Shown here in pieces: positions 28,282-36,945 of a stretch of DNA of 64,000 nt. The position numbers and the translations under genes are program-made. How positions within the stretch are numbered: position 1 is the first letter of the stretch; each line of letters opens with the position of its first letter. The stretch lies in contig NZ_CP107968.1 of assembly GCF_036084755.1 (NCBI RefSeq), positions 4,922,501-4,986,500 of the forward strand, read 5' to 3'. The notes beneath the pieces were generated by a model. That model was not told the origin of the DNA. It saw only the letters and a list, made by a program, of their open reading frames with translations, and made no database searches. Origin of the DNA: Streptomyces sp. NBC_00370. Its GTDB lineage: Bacteria; Actinomycetota; Actinomycetes; Streptomycetales; Streptomycetaceae.

Positions 28282-29169
28282 CTATTCGTTGAACTGGCCG
28301 GCCAGCGTTTTGGCCAGTCCCCGCGCCTTTTCCTGCAGTTCTTTGCGGTCGGGGACCTCGCCGACGCGGCCGGGCTGCTCGGTGTAGCCGATCGTCACGA
28401 TGACGTTGGATGTGCGGAAGACCACGCTCACCTTGCGCGACTGGACGGTCGAACCGCTGCCGCCGAGGACATCGTTCAGGAACGCCACGTCACCGAGACC
28501 GTCCAGCCGGCGCGGTTCGAGATCGTCGCTCTCCTCCTCCGGCCCGCCGGGCGGTGTGGAGGAGGAAGGCGAGTCGGTCACCGAGGCGGAGGCCGATCCG
28601 GAGGCCGAGCCCGAAACGGCACCCGGGGCCGCCCCCGTCAGCGCCGTGCTGCCGCCCGCCGCGCCGCTCGCGGGGGGCGTGGTGGTGTTGCTCGCGTCCG
28701 GCGCCGGGGAGGTGCTGGGCGAGGGCAGGTGAGCGGTGTCCTGCTTCTTGGCGTAGATCTCCTGCGCCTGGTCCGCGTCACTCACCGTCGGGTCGTACGA
28801 GACGACGCGCTCGACGTCGACGGACAGCTGGTACGACTCGTCGGGGGAGTCGGACTTCCAGGAGCAGCCGACCCTGCGGTCCGTGTCGTACGTCACGGCC
28901 GGGGTGCCCTGGTACGCCTTCTCCTGCTGGTCCTTGGGCAGGGTCGCGATACCGGGCAGCAGGGTCTTCAGCGTCGAGCGCGGCACGGAACCGCACGGCT
29001 CACGCAGCGTGCGGTACTTGCCGGGCGCCGCCGCCGACACGGTCGGGCCGCCCGCCTTGGCGTCGGTGGCGGTCCCGTCGGTGCCGCCGCCGGACGAACA
29101 GCCGGCGGCGAGTGCCACGAGCAGCACCGCCGCGCCGGGTACGTACGCCTTTCGCGCCTTTCGCTGCAC
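28282..29169 (-). CDS. DUF3558 lipoprotein, second copy
   Basis: A 295-residue lipoprotein related to its neighbour: signal peptide KARKAYVPGAAVLLVALAAGC with lipobox LAAGC, then LREPCGSVPRSTLKTLLPG and GCSWKSD holding the two conserved Cys. Its middle (about 160-225) is a Ser/Ala/Pro/Gly-rich insert that splits the domain. The GTG at 29169 is supported by AAGGGAG nine bases ahead; an in-frame start further upstream would hide the signal peptide. The gap to the first copy is 108 bases, so the pair may be one operon. They probably arose by duplication and diverged strongly. Confidence 0.83.
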   Translation of the reverse strand: MQRKARKAYVPGAAVLLVALAAGCSSGGGTDGTATDAKAGGPTVSAAAPGKYRTLREPCGSVPRSTLKTLLPGIATLPKDQQEKAYQGTPAVTYDTDRRVGCSWKSDSPDESYQLSVDVERVVSYDPTVSDADQAQEIYAKKQDTAHLPSPSTSPAPDASNTTTPPASGAAGGSTALTGAAPGAVSGSASGSASASVTDSPSSSTPPGGPEEESDDLEPRRLDGLGDVAFLNDVLGGSGSTVQSRKVSVVFRTSNVIVTIGYTEQPGRVGEVPDRKELQEKARGLAKTLAGQFNE

Positions 29170-29358
29170 GGTCCCGGGCTCCCTTGCGTGCGGGGGTTCC
29201 GCGCGGGGCCCCGCGCGAAAACGGCTTGCCGTCGTACGACAGCCGATGGACACAATGTCTATCGCACGCGATGCCGTCGACGCTGGTCGGCTGTCCCTTT
29301 GCACAGCCATCGTTCCGGTTTTTGCGTTTCAAGAATTTTCGGGGGAATCGAGGAAATT

Positions 29359-30558
29359 ATGTCGTACGTGGAGCTGCCCGGAGCGAAGGTTCCGATCCGT
29401 ATGTGGGCCGATCCCGCGTCGGTCGAGGACGTCGCGATGCGCCAGCTGGAGAACGTGGCCACACTGCCCTGGATCAAGGGCCTGGCCGTGATGCCGGACG
29501 TCCACTACGGCAAGGGCGCGACGGTCGGTTCCGTCATCGCCATGCACGGCGCTGTCTGCCCTGCGGCGGTGGGCGTCGACATCGGCTGCGGGATGTCCGC
29601 GGTCCGTACGTCACTGACGGCGAACGACCTGCCGGGCGACCTGTCCCGGCTCCGCTCCAAGATCGAGCAGGCCATCCCGGTGGGCCGAGGTATGCACGCT
29701 GATCCGGTGGAACCCGGCCGGCTGTACGGGCTGCCGGGGGTGGCGGCGGGCTGGGACGGGTTCTGGGACCGGTTCGACGGGGTCGCGGACTCGGTCAAGT
29801 TCCGTCAGGAGCGCGCCACGAAGCAGATGGGGACGCTGGGCTCGGGGAACCACTTCTGGGAGCTGTGCGTCGACTCCGACGATGACGTGTGGATCATGCT
29901 GCACTCGGGATCGCGGAACATCGGCAAGGAGCTGGCCGACCACCACATCGGCACGGCGCAGTCCCTGCCGCACAACCAGGGACTGGTCGACCGCGATCTC
30001 GCGGTGTTCGTCGCCGACACCCCGCAGATGGCGGCGTACCGCAACGACCTGTTCTGGGCGCAGGAGTACGCGAAGCACAACCGCGCGATCATGATGGCGC
30101 TCTCCCAGGAAGTGATCCGGCGGGAGTTCAGGAAGGCGAAGGTGACCTTCGGCGAGGTGATCTCCTGCCACCACAACTACGTCAGCGAGGAGCGCTACGA
30201 CGGGATGGACCTGCTGGTCACCCGCAAGGGCGCCATCCGCGCCGGCTCGGGCGAGTACGGGATCATCCCGGGCTCGATGGGGACAGGGTCGTACATCGTG
30301 AAGGGCCTGGGGAACGCGGCGGCGTTCAACTCGGCCTCGCACGGCGCGGGACGCCGGATGAGCCGTAACGCGGCGAAGCGGCGCTTCTCGACGCGGGACC
30401 TGGAGGACCAGACGCGCGGGGTGGAGTGCCGGAAGGACTCCGGTGTGGTGGACGAGATACCGGCGGCCTACAAGCCGATCGAGCAGGTCATCGAGCAGCA
30501 GCGCGACCTGGTCGAGGTCGTCGCGAAGCTGAAGCAGGTCATCTGCGTGAAGGGCTGA
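29359..30558 (+). CDS. rtcB: RNA-splicing ligase RtcB family protein
   Basis: A 399-residue metal- and GTP-dependent RNA ligase that joins 2',3'-cyclic phosphate or 3'-phosphate ends to 5'-OH ends. The metal site starts at D74/C77 (GVDIGCGM), continues with GSGNHFWEL (161-169) and HSGSRNIG (182-189), and the histidine that takes up GMP is H328 in ASHGAGRR. All key residues are present. ATG at 29359 has GAGGAAA close upstream. There is no archease or RNA cyclase gene nearby, so the ligase may act alone in repair of cleaved RNA. It is divergent from the DUF3558 genes. Confidence 0.94.
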   Translation: MSYVELPGAKVPIRMWADPASVEDVAMRQLENVATLPWIKGLAVMPDVHYGKGATVGSVIAMHGAVCPAAVGVDIGCGMSAVRTSLTANDLPGDLSRLRSKIEQAIPVGRGMHADPVEPGRLYGLPGVAAGWDGFWDRFDGVADSVKFRQERATKQMGTLGSGNHFWELCVDSDDDVWIMLHSGSRNIGKELADHHIGTAQSLPHNQGLVDRDLAVFVADTPQMAAYRNDLFWAQEYAKHNRAIMMALSQEVIRREFRKAKVTFGEVISCHHNYVSEERYDGMDLLVTRKGAIRAGSGEYGIIPGSMGTGSYIVKGLGNAAAFNSASHGAGRRMSRNAAKRRFSTRDLEDQTRGVECRKDSGVVDEIPAAYKPIEQVIEQQRDLVEVVAKLKQVICVKG

Positions 30559-30577
30559 GCCGCGCGCCCTGCGGGCC

Positions 30578-31351
30578 TCAGAGTTCCCTGTGCACCTTGG
30601 AGTTGGACGCCTGGGCGCGCGGCCTGACCACCAGCAGGTCGATGTTGACGTGGCTGGGACGGGTCACCGCCCAGGTGACCGTCTCGGCCACGTCGTCGGA
30701 CGTGAGGGGCTCCGCCACCCCCGCGTAGACCTTCGCGGCCTTCTCCGTGTCGCCGTGGAAGCGGGTGACGGCGAAGCCCTCGGTCTTGACCATGCCGGGG
30801 GCGATCTCGATCACCCGCACCGGTGTGCCGACGATTTCGAGCCGGAGCGTCTCCGCGAGGACGTGCGCGCCGTGCTTGGCCGCGACGTAACCGGCGCCGC
30901 CCTCGTACGTGGCGAGGCCCGCCGTGGAGGAGATGACGACCACCGTGCCGTCCCCGCTCGCGGTGAGGGCGGGGAGCAGGGCCTGGGTGACGTTGAGGGT
31001 GCCGATGACGTTCGTCTCGTACATCTGGCGCCATTCGGCCGGGCTGCCGTCGGCCACCGGATCGGCGCCGAGCGCGCCGCCCGCGTTGTTCACGAGCACG
31101 TCCACGGACGGGAAGCCGCCGAGGTCGGCCGCGAACGCGTCGACAGCGGCGCGGTCCGTGACGTCGAGGACGTACGCGGTGGCCTGCCCGCCGCCGTCGG
31201 TGATCTCGGCGGCCAGCGCCTCGATACGGTCCTTACGGCGCGCGGTGACGACGACGTGATACCCGGCGGAGGAGAGTTGCCGGGCCGTGGCGGCGCCGAT
31301 ACCGCTGCTCGCTCCGGTGACGACGGCGATGCGGGTACCGGCGGCGGTCAT
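30578..31351 (-). CDS. Short-chain dehydrogenase/reductase
   Basis: A 257-residue classical SDR. The cofactor motif TGASSGIG is at about 12-19, NNAG near 90, the catalytic Ser in VVISSTAG, and YVAAK supplies the Tyr and Lys. R43-R44 after the second strand (VVTARRKDR) favour NADP(H). The YdfG-like sequence suggests action on hydroxy acids or small alcohols, but the substrate is not readable. It converges on rtcB with 19 bases between stops, and no operon partner lies immediately downstream. Confidence 0.9.
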   Translation of the reverse strand: MTAAGTRIAVVTGASSGIGAATARQLSSAGYHVVVTARRKDRIEALAAEITDGGGQATAYVLDVTDRAAVDAFAADLGGFPSVDVLVNNAGGALGADPVADGSPAEWRQMYETNVIGTLNVTQALLPALTASGDGTVVVISSTAGLATYEGGAGYVAAKHGAHVLAETLRLEIVGTPVRVIEIAPGMVKTEGFAVTRFHGDTEKAAKVYAGVAEPLTSDDVAETVTWAVTRPSHVNIDLLVVRPRAQASNSKVHREL

Positions 31352-31432
31352 GGCGTGCTCCTCGCGCGTGGGGGTGATGTGCTGGCCGTGGGCTGTGCCG
31401 ACCAGGATAAACGGGCGGTCCGGTACGGGAAT

Positions 31433-31789
31433 TCAGTGCCCTCGGGGGGCGAACATGATCAGTCCCATGCCGAGCAGACAGACCATGGCGCCGCCGATGT
31501 CCCAGCGGTCCGGCCGGTAGCCGTCGGCGACCACGCCCCAGAGGATCGAGCCGGCCACGAAGACCCCGCCGTAGGCGGCGAGGATCCGGCCGAACTGGCC
31601 GTCCGGCTGGAGCGTCGCGACGAAGCCGTACGCGCCGAGGGCGATGACCCCCGCGCCGATCCAGACCCAGCCACGCCCGCCGCTGTTGCCGTCGCCGCGC
31701 ACGCCCTGCCAGACGAGCCAGGCGCCGCCGATCTCGAAGAGGGCGGCGACGACGAACAAGGCGGCGGACCGGAGGACGTACATGGGCAC
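31433..31789 (-). CDS. YnfA-family membrane protein (UPF0060)
   Basis: A 118-residue integral membrane protein with four hydrophobic segments (about 6-26, 41-61, 67-90, 98-115) and the family patterns ALFEIGGAWLVWQ and AAYGGVFVAGSILWGVVADG. YnfA is a small multidrug-resistance-like protein of ill-defined role. The start may be GTG 31789 or ATG 31783; neither has a clear ribosome site, so the messenger may be leaderless. It is divergent from the following secreted-protein gene. Confidence 0.88.
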   Translation of the reverse strand: MPMYVLRSAALFVVAALFEIGGAWLVWQGVRGDGNSGGRGWVWIGAGVIALGAYGFVATLQPDGQFGRILAAYGGVFVAGSILWGVVADGYRPDRWDIGGAMVCLLGMGLIMFAPRGH

Positions 31790-31870
31790 AGCGTGCCATG
31801 CGGGTGATCGCGGGCGCGCCGGGCTGACGGATGGTCAGGGTTGCGGTGTGATCATCTGTACCTTTCCGCC

Positions 31871-32386
31871 ATGACTCCAATGCGTAAGTCGCTGCTGGTG
31901 GTGGTGTCCGCGATGACCGTGGTGGTGCTGGGCGCCGGGGCGGCGGCCGAGGCCGACTCGGGCGCTGGTGCCGCTGCCGCTACGGGTACGGGTGTGATCG
32001 CGCCCGAGGCCGATGTGGCGCACCACGGGCGGTTGTCGCTGTGGAGCGGCGAGCTGAGCGTCCGGGTCGCCTCCGAGAACCACGGCCCTTCGGCGGTCGC
32101 CGACGCGACGGTACGGCTGGACTTCTCGGTGCCGCTGGTGCGCGGCCAGGAGCTGCCCGCGAACTGTCTGTGGGGCGGCGACCGGACCGTACTGTGCCGC
32201 ACCGGGCAGCTGCGGGCCGTCGGGCGGGGCGGCGAGACGGCCATCGCGCTGCGGACCGTGGGCGATCCGGACGAGGCGGTCGTGCAGATCGACACGGTGT
32301 GGAACGGCGGTGCCAGCGACCGCAACCCCGACAACAACCGGCACCGGGTACTCGTGCCGGCCACGGGCGACGCGTACGCCTACTGA
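31871..32386 (+). CDS. Secreted protein of unknown function
   Basis: A 171-residue protein with a Sec signal peptide (MRKSLLVVVSAMTVVVLGAGAAAEA) and a mature part that looks like one beta-sandwich domain of DUF11/CARDB type (LSVRVASENHGPSAVADATVRL, then two Cys about 12 residues apart that may form a disulfide). I recognise no enzyme motif. It lies alone between a divergent ynfA gene and the marR gene, 58 bases upstream of the latter. Confidence 0.7.
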   Translation: MTPMRKSLLVVVSAMTVVVLGAGAAAEADSGAGAAAATGTGVIAPEADVAHHGRLSLWSGELSVRVASENHGPSAVADATVRLDFSVPLVRGQELPANCLWGGDRTVLCRTGQLRAVGRGGETAIALRTVGDPDEAVVQIDTVWNGGASDRNPDNNRHRVLVPATGDAYAY

Positions 32387-32444
32387 GGCCGTACGCCTGC
32401 TGAGCGGCGGCGGGCGGCTGTCGTCTGCGCCGTACACTCTCTGC

Positions 32445-32930
32445 ATGCCGCAGCGGAACACCCCTGAGCGCCCCGGGCTGCTGGCCGAGCTGGCCGACAC
32501 CTCGCGGCTCTACATGGCGTCGTACGCGCTGTTCAACCAGGCCGTCGCCGATCACCTGTCGCTCCATCCGACCGACGTCCAGTGCCTCAACCTGCTCAGC
32601 CTGGAGCCGGGCCCCGTCACCACCGGGCGCATCGCCGAACTCACCGGTCTCACCACCGGGTCGGCCACCCGGCTCGTCGACCGGCTGGAGCGTGCCGGTT
32701 ACGTGTCGCGCCGCCGCGACACCGGGGACCGGCGGAAGGTGCTCGTCGCGACCGTGCCCGAGCGGATGGCGCGGTTCGGCGAGGTCTGGGACACGCTGCG
32801 CGCGCCCTGGGGTGCGATGTTCGACGCGTACGACGACGCCGAGATCGCGCTGCTCATCACGCACATGCGGCGCACGATCGAACTCAGCGCGGCCCAGATC
32901 CAGCGCCTGCGCACCCCCGGCAGCCCCTAG
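32445..32930 (+). CDS. MarR-family transcriptional regulator
   Basis: A 161-residue winged-helix dimeric regulator. The recognition region is TTGRIAELTGLTTGSATRLVDRLERAGYV followed by the wing (RRRDTGDRRKVLV). It is convergent with the NmrA-like gene six bases away, so it may or may not control it. Other candidate targets are its own promoter and the upstream secreted protein. The ATG at 32445 has no strong ribosome site. Confidence 0.9.
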   Translation: MPQRNTPERPGLLAELADTSRLYMASYALFNQAVADHLSLHPTDVQCLNLLSLEPGPVTTGRIAELTGLTTGSATRLVDRLERAGYVSRRRDTGDRRKVLVATVPERMARFGEVWDTLRAPWGAMFDAYDDAEIALLITHMRRTIELSAAQIQRLRTPGSP

Positions 32931-32936
32931 CGCGCC

Positions 32937-33776
32937 TCAGTCAGCGAACGCGGCCGCGTGGTCCCTTGCCCAGGTCGTGAACGTGCGGGCGGGGTGGCCG
33001 GTCAGGTGCTGGATCGCGTCCGTGACCTCGCTGCGTACGCCGTCCTGTGCCGCCCAGTACTGCAGCAGGGCCTTGGCGACCGGCGGAGGCATGAAGGCGG
33101 AGGTGGCTTCCCGCCAGGCTTCCGGCGTGCGGGCGTTGACCGCGATCTCCCGGCCGGTGATCTCCGCCAGGACGGCGATCTGGTCGGCGAAGGTCAGCGA
33201 CTCGGGGCCGGTCAGCAGGAACGCCCCGCCGCGATGGCGGGCCTCGGTCAGGGCCGCGAACGCCGCGTCGGCGATGTCCGCCTCGTGGATCGGGCTGGTG
33301 TACGCCCGCGGGTACGGCAGGTCCACGGCGCCCGTTGTCCGCACCGCACCCGCCCATTGGTACGCGTTGGTCGCGAAGGCGTCGGGGCGCAGGAAGGTCG
33401 CCTCGACCGGCGAGGCGGTCAGGGCGCGTTCGACGTCGAGATGGGCGACGGCGATCGGATTGTCGTCGGCGCGGGGGAGGACGACGGAGCTGGAGGAGAG
33501 CAGCACGATGTGCGTCACTCCCGCCGTCCGGGCCTGCCGGACGAACTCCCCGATATGTGCGGGCTCGGCGTAGAGGAAGACGGAGTCGACGCCGTCGAGT
33601 GCGGCGGCGAACGTGCCGGGATCCCCCAGATCGCACGCCACCACCTCGACGCCCGGCACGGGGCTCAGCCGTTCCGGGCGACGGGAGGCCGCGCGTACGT
33701 CATGGCCCGCGCCGTGCAGGAGGGGAACGAGGGCGGCGCCGACGCGGCCGCTGCTACCGGTGACGAGAATGGTCAT
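32937..33776 (-). CDS. NmrA-like NAD(P)-binding protein
   Basis: A 279-residue atypical SDR: GSSGRVGAAL at about 7-16 binds the dinucleotide, and it lacks the Tyr-x3-Lys catalytic pair of classical SDRs. The closest types are NmrA/HSCARG redox sensors and quinone reductase 2-like QorB. It may reduce a quinone or sense NADP(H). The upstream gap to the phosphoesterase gene is only 43 bases on the same strand, so both could be co-transcribed. Confidence 0.85.
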   Translation of the reverse strand: MTILVTGSSGRVGAALVPLLHGAGHDVRAASRRPERLSPVPGVEVVACDLGDPGTFAAALDGVDSVFLYAEPAHIGEFVRQARTAGVTHIVLLSSSSVVLPRADDNPIAVAHLDVERALTASPVEATFLRPDAFATNAYQWAGAVRTTGAVDLPYPRAYTSPIHEADIADAAFAALTEARHRGGAFLLTGPESLTFADQIAVLAEITGREIAVNARTPEAWREATSAFMPPPVAKALLQYWAAQDGVRSEVTDAIQHLTGHPARTFTTWARDHAAAFAD

Positions 33777-33819
33777 GATGTGCAGCGTAGCGCAGAAGCT
33801 GCGTCGCGCAGATAAATTT

Positions 33820-34587
33820 CTACGGGACGAACCTGAAGTGCGTGGTGACGGGGCCGCCCTCGCCCACGACATGGAACGCGACGGCGGGCGGTGCCGCGCG
33901 GTCCGTGAACTCCGTGCCGCTCTCCCACGGCAGCCGCAGCGTCGAGATCACGCCCGGCGCCACCAGGAGCGGCCTTCCGGCGAACGTCGTGGCAGCGGGG
34001 GAGTGCGCGTGTCCGGTCAGCACCGCCGGTACGTTGCCGTGCGCCGCGAGGATCCCGGCCAGCCGGTCCGCCTCGGCCAGGCCCATGCCGTCGACCGCGT
34101 CGTGATGCATCAGGCCAGCGGGCGGGTGGTGGAAGGCGGGCAGGGCGGGGGTGTCCCCCAGTTCGTCCAGCGTGCTCGCCAGCCACTCCAGGGTCTCGTC
34201 GGCCAGCAGTCCTTCGTCCTCGCCCGGGATCGTCGAATCGCAGAGCAGCAGCGCGTGACCAGCCACGTGGTGCAGCCGGTTGACCGGTCGGCCCGCGGTC
34301 TCGGGAGTGGGCTGCGGGGCGGGCTGCTCGCCGAGCAGGAAGCCGCGGTAGGTGGCGCGGTCGTCGTGGTTTCCCGGGCAGGGGAAGGCGGGTGCTTCGA
34401 GTTCGGCGAGGAACTTCGCCGCCTCCGCGTACTCGTCGGGTGCGCCGTGGTCCGCGATGTCTCCGGTGACGAGGACAGCGTCCGGCCGACGGGTCAGGCC
34501 GTTCAGATACGCGACGACGCGCGCGGTGCGGTCGGTCGCCCGCTCCGTGCCGTCCAGATGCAGATCGCTGATATGGGCGAGCAGCAT
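33820..34587 (-). CDS. Calcineurin-like metallophosphoesterase (CpdA-like)
   Basis: A 255-residue two-metal phosphoesterase. D8 and H10 (ISDLHLDG), D43 (VTGDIADHG), N73-H74 (PGNHDD), a later FHHPP and the GHAHSP motif give the complete metal site. It resembles 3',5'-cAMP phosphodiesterase CpdA and class III nucleotide phosphodiesterases, so a cyclic nucleotide is a reasonable but unproved substrate. A multi-part inverted repeat with CCATTAG arms lies just upstream, and GGAGGGGGC serves as ribosome site. Confidence 0.88.
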   Translation of the reverse strand: MLLAHISDLHLDGTERATDRTARVVAYLNGLTRRPDAVLVTGDIADHGAPDEYAEAAKFLAELEAPAFPCPGNHDDRATYRGFLLGEQPAPQPTPETAGRPVNRLHHVAGHALLLCDSTIPGEDEGLLADETLEWLASTLDELGDTPALPAFHHPPAGLMHHDAVDGMGLAEADRLAGILAAHGNVPAVLTGHAHSPAATTFAGRPLLVAPGVISTLRLPWESGTEFTDRAAPPAVAFHVVGEGGPVTTHFRFVP

Positions 34588-34597
34588 GAAGCCCCCT

Positions 34598-34634
34598 CCA
34601 TTGCGCTAATGGTAGATGGAGGCTATCCCATTAG
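34598..34634 (-). promoter_or_regulatory. Operator-like inverted repeats before the phosphoesterase gene
   Basis: CTAATGG (34606-34612) and CCATTAG (34628-34634) are exact complements 15 bases apart. A third half-site CCATT at 34598-34602 pairs with AATGG at 34608-34612. They lie between the GNAT stop and the phosphoesterase start, and no regulator gene adjoins them. Confidence 0.55.
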
Positions 34635-35171
34635 TCAGGAGGCGGTGAGGTCGAGGCGCCAGTTGTTGCAGCGCATCGGGTGGCCCACCGGGTACTCGAA
34701 GTCCACCTCTCCCCGGAGCGTGAAACCCGCCTTGCGGCACACCGCGTTCGACGGGGCGTTGTCGACGGACGGGAACGCGTGCAGGAAGCGGTGCTTGCCG
34801 GCCGTGCGGGCCTCGTGCACGACGGCCGTCGTCGCTGCCGGGGCGATGCCCCGGCCGTGGTACGCCGTGAGGACGCCCCAGCCCGACTCGTACACGGCCT
34901 CGCCGTTCCAGGTCTGCTCCCAGAAGCCGACCGTGCCGACCGGCTGCTCCGCTTCGCCGTCCCCGGGGAGCAGCACGACGCGGAACATCCTGCCCTTGCC
35001 CGTACGGTCGGCGCTCAGCTCCACGTACCGCCGGTGCCGCTTCAGCACCTGCTCGTCCGTCTCGGGGCCGCCGAGATGCGCCATCAGCTCAGGGGCGTTC
35101 ATCCCGCGCAGCAGGTCGAGATCGCCCTCGGACCATGGATCAAGCCGTACTCGCGGTGCTTTGATCTCCAT
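34635..35171 (-). CDS. GNAT-family N-acetyltransferase
   Basis: A 178-residue acetyltransferase of the RimJ/RimL type. The acetyl-CoA-binding pyrophosphate loop is in AYHGRGIAPAATTAV and is preceded by the beta4 strand VYESGWGVL; PSNAVCRKAGF is the conserved C-terminal motif. The acceptor is unknown. The ATG at 35171 is the conserved family start; in-frame sequence further upstream is a shadow of the divergent gene. Its stop lies next to the operator of the phosphoesterase gene. Confidence 0.88.
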   Translation of the reverse strand: MEIKAPRVRLDPWSEGDLDLLRGMNAPELMAHLGGPETDEQVLKRHRRYVELSADRTGKGRMFRVVLLPGDGEAEQPVGTVGFWEQTWNGEAVYESGWGVLTAYHGRGIAPAATTAVVHEARTAGKHRFLHAFPSVDNAPSNAVCRKAGFTLRGEVDFEYPVGHPMRCNNWRLDLTAS

Positions 35172-35202
35172 GTCACGGAACTCTAGGTGGGGGGTCTGAC
35201 AT

Positions 35203-35868
35203 ATGAGCCGGACCGGCTTCCGAACCGGCGTCTGGACCGTCGGGGTTGTGCCGGACGGTGAAGTCGCCGCCCTGCCGCTGCGGTTCTCCGGGGCCGAAGG
35301 CGCCTGGAGCGTGCCGCCCGGGTACGCCGACGATCTGCGGTGGTGGCTCGAAGGCGGCGACCGCGAACCGTACTTCACGCCGGGTCCGACCGCGGCGGCC
35401 CGCCGGTTCGACGCGTTCGCGCGCAGCGGCGGGCCCACCGCTCCGGCGGTCGCCGCCATGAAGGAAGCCGGTCTGGAGCTGCTGCGGGACGCGGGTACCG
35501 GGGTGGGTCCTGACGCGCACTTCGTCGTCTCCGTCCCCGACGGGGATCCCGCCACCGCGCTCTACCACGGTCTCGGCGCCGAGGCCGCCGCCCAACTGCC
35601 CGGTTCCTTCGGGGACTTCCTGCTGCGAGCCGACGAGGTACGTGGCGTGCTGCCGCACGCGGAGGCCGTCCTCGCCGTCACGGGGCCACGGCGTACCGAA
35701 GTGCTCGCCAGGATCGACGCCTGGCTGTCGGCCATGTCGGCGGCGCCCGCCGGCTTCGACTCCGCCGAGCTGCTGGCGGGTCCGCTGCGCGTCCTGCGCC
35801 ACGCGGCGGCGACCGGGGCGGGCGCCCTCGGAGTCACCGGCGGCGGCGCCGGCGGTCAGCGCGCGTAG
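35203..35868 (+). CDS. Conserved hypothetical protein
   Basis: A 221-residue soluble protein with no recognised motif. It begins SRTGFRTGVWTVGVVPDG and ends in a Gly-rich tail (GVTGGGAGGQRA). Predicted content is mixed alpha/beta without membrane segments. The start has a good AGGTGGGGGG ribosome site (35185-35194). It is divergent from the GNAT gene (31 bases) and its 3' end overlaps the AraC-type regulator by 13 bases in convergent orientation. Confidence 0.65.
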   Translation: MSRTGFRTGVWTVGVVPDGEVAALPLRFSGAEGAWSVPPGYADDLRWWLEGGDREPYFTPGPTAAARRFDAFARSGGPTAPAVAAMKEAGLELLRDAGTGVGPDAHFVVSVPDGDPATALYHGLGAEAAAQLPGSFGDFLLRADEVRGVLPHAEAVLAVTGPRRTEVLARIDAWLSAMSAAPAGFDSAELLAGPLRVLRHAAATGAGALGVTGGGAGGQRA

Positions 35869-36719
35869 GCCGTCGGGGGCACCCCGACCGTCGCCGTGAA
35901 GTCCCGTACGAGATGGGCCTGGTCGCTGTAGCCGAGTTCGGCCGCCAGCTCGGCCCAGTCCACCTCGGCGCCCTCGCTCGACTCGGCCCGCTCCAGCGCC
36001 TCATGGATGCGGTAGCGCAGGATGACCCACTTGGGGCCCACCCCCACGTACGTCGCGAACAGCCGTTGCAGCGAGCGCGCCGAGATCCCCTCCGTCTCCG
36101 CGAGTGACGCCACCCGGCGCACCGTGCGGTCGGTCCTGATCCGGTCGGCCAGCCGCATCGCCATCGCGACCTGCGGGTCGGGCTCGGCCGGCCCGCCGGG
36201 CTCGCCGAGATCAGCGACGCCCAGCAGATACGTGTCGAGCGCCGCCACCGCCGCGTCGTCGGCCCCCGCACCCGCACCCGTACCCGCGTCCGCGCCCGCC
36301 GGGGCCAGGATCGTCGCGATCTCCGCCTCCGTCGTCGGCAGCGCCTCCGCCACCGGCAGCCGCTGCCCCGTCCACCGCGACACCGGCCACTGCGGCGCGA
36401 ACGGCCGGAAACCGCCCGGCCTGAACTGCACCCCGCGCACCAGGCCGCGCCCCTCCAGCTTCTGCGTGAACAGTTCGAGGCCGATGCCGGCGACCTCCCC
36501 GAACGGCTCCTGCTCCCCGAAGCGCTGGAAGACCACGTTCACCGACGGATGCGGGACGAGATGGGAGACGTACGGCCGGGTCAGATCCCAGTCGATCAGC
36601 CAGTAGTGCTCCAGGTACGGCCGCAGCGCTGCGGCGGGCTCGCGGCGGCGGAACCGCACCTGCGCGAAGAGCTCCGGGGCGTCGATGATGCCCCGGGTGT
36701 CACGCCGTGGACCAGCCAT
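35856..36719 (-). CDS. AraC-family transcriptional regulator
   Basis: A 287-residue regulator. The C-terminal 100 residues hold the two helix-turn-helix motifs of AraC/XylS (ISARSLQRLFATYVGVGPKW and WAELAAELGYSDQAHLVRDF). The N-terminal domain (FRRREPAAALRPYLEHYWLIDWD) is the DUF6597-type sensor found in many actinobacterial AraC proteins. An Ala/Gly/Asp low-complexity linker joins the two. Effector and targets are unknown. A MITE-like element begins 52 bases from its start codon. Confidence 0.9.
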   Translation of the reverse strand: MAGPRRDTRGIIDAPELFAQVRFRRREPAAALRPYLEHYWLIDWDLTRPYVSHLVPHPSVNVVFQRFGEQEPFGEVAGIGLELFTQKLEGRGLVRGVQFRPGGFRPFAPQWPVSRWTGQRLPVAEALPTTEAEIATILAPAGADAGTGAGAGADDAAVAALDTYLLGVADLGEPGGPAEPDPQVAMAMRLADRIRTDRTVRRVASLAETEGISARSLQRLFATYVGVGPKWVILRYRIHEALERAESSEGAEVDWAELAAELGYSDQAHLVRDFTATVGVPPTAYAR

Positions 36720-36770
36720 GGAACCGATCCTATGTCGCGTTTCTTCAATACGCCGGGGCTGCCGGATTCC

Positions 36771-36936
36771 TAGGGCCTGTCGTTTGGATCTTGCCGGGCT
36801 CGCGGGGGCCGGCACCGCGCCTCGCGGCGTTGTCGTCGGTCGGCGACGCTCCGCGTCGCCTCCCTCCTCCGCCTTGCGATCCACGGCACCAGCTCCCGCT
36901 CCCTGATCCGGCCTGATCCAAACGACAGACCCTAGG
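36771..36936. mobile_element. MITE-like element with terminal inverted repeats
   Basis: The ends, TAGGGCCTGTCGTTTGGATC (36771-36790) and GATCCAAACGACAGACCCTA (36915-36934), are complementary over 20 bases with one mismatch. The core between them is about 124 bases and has no reading frame of note. Treating GGG...CCC as the real ends leaves TA on both sides, a target duplication typical of Tc1/mariner or IS630-like insertion. It carries no transposase, so it would need one in trans. Confidence 0.75.
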
Positions 36937-36945
36937 CTCGTGCCC

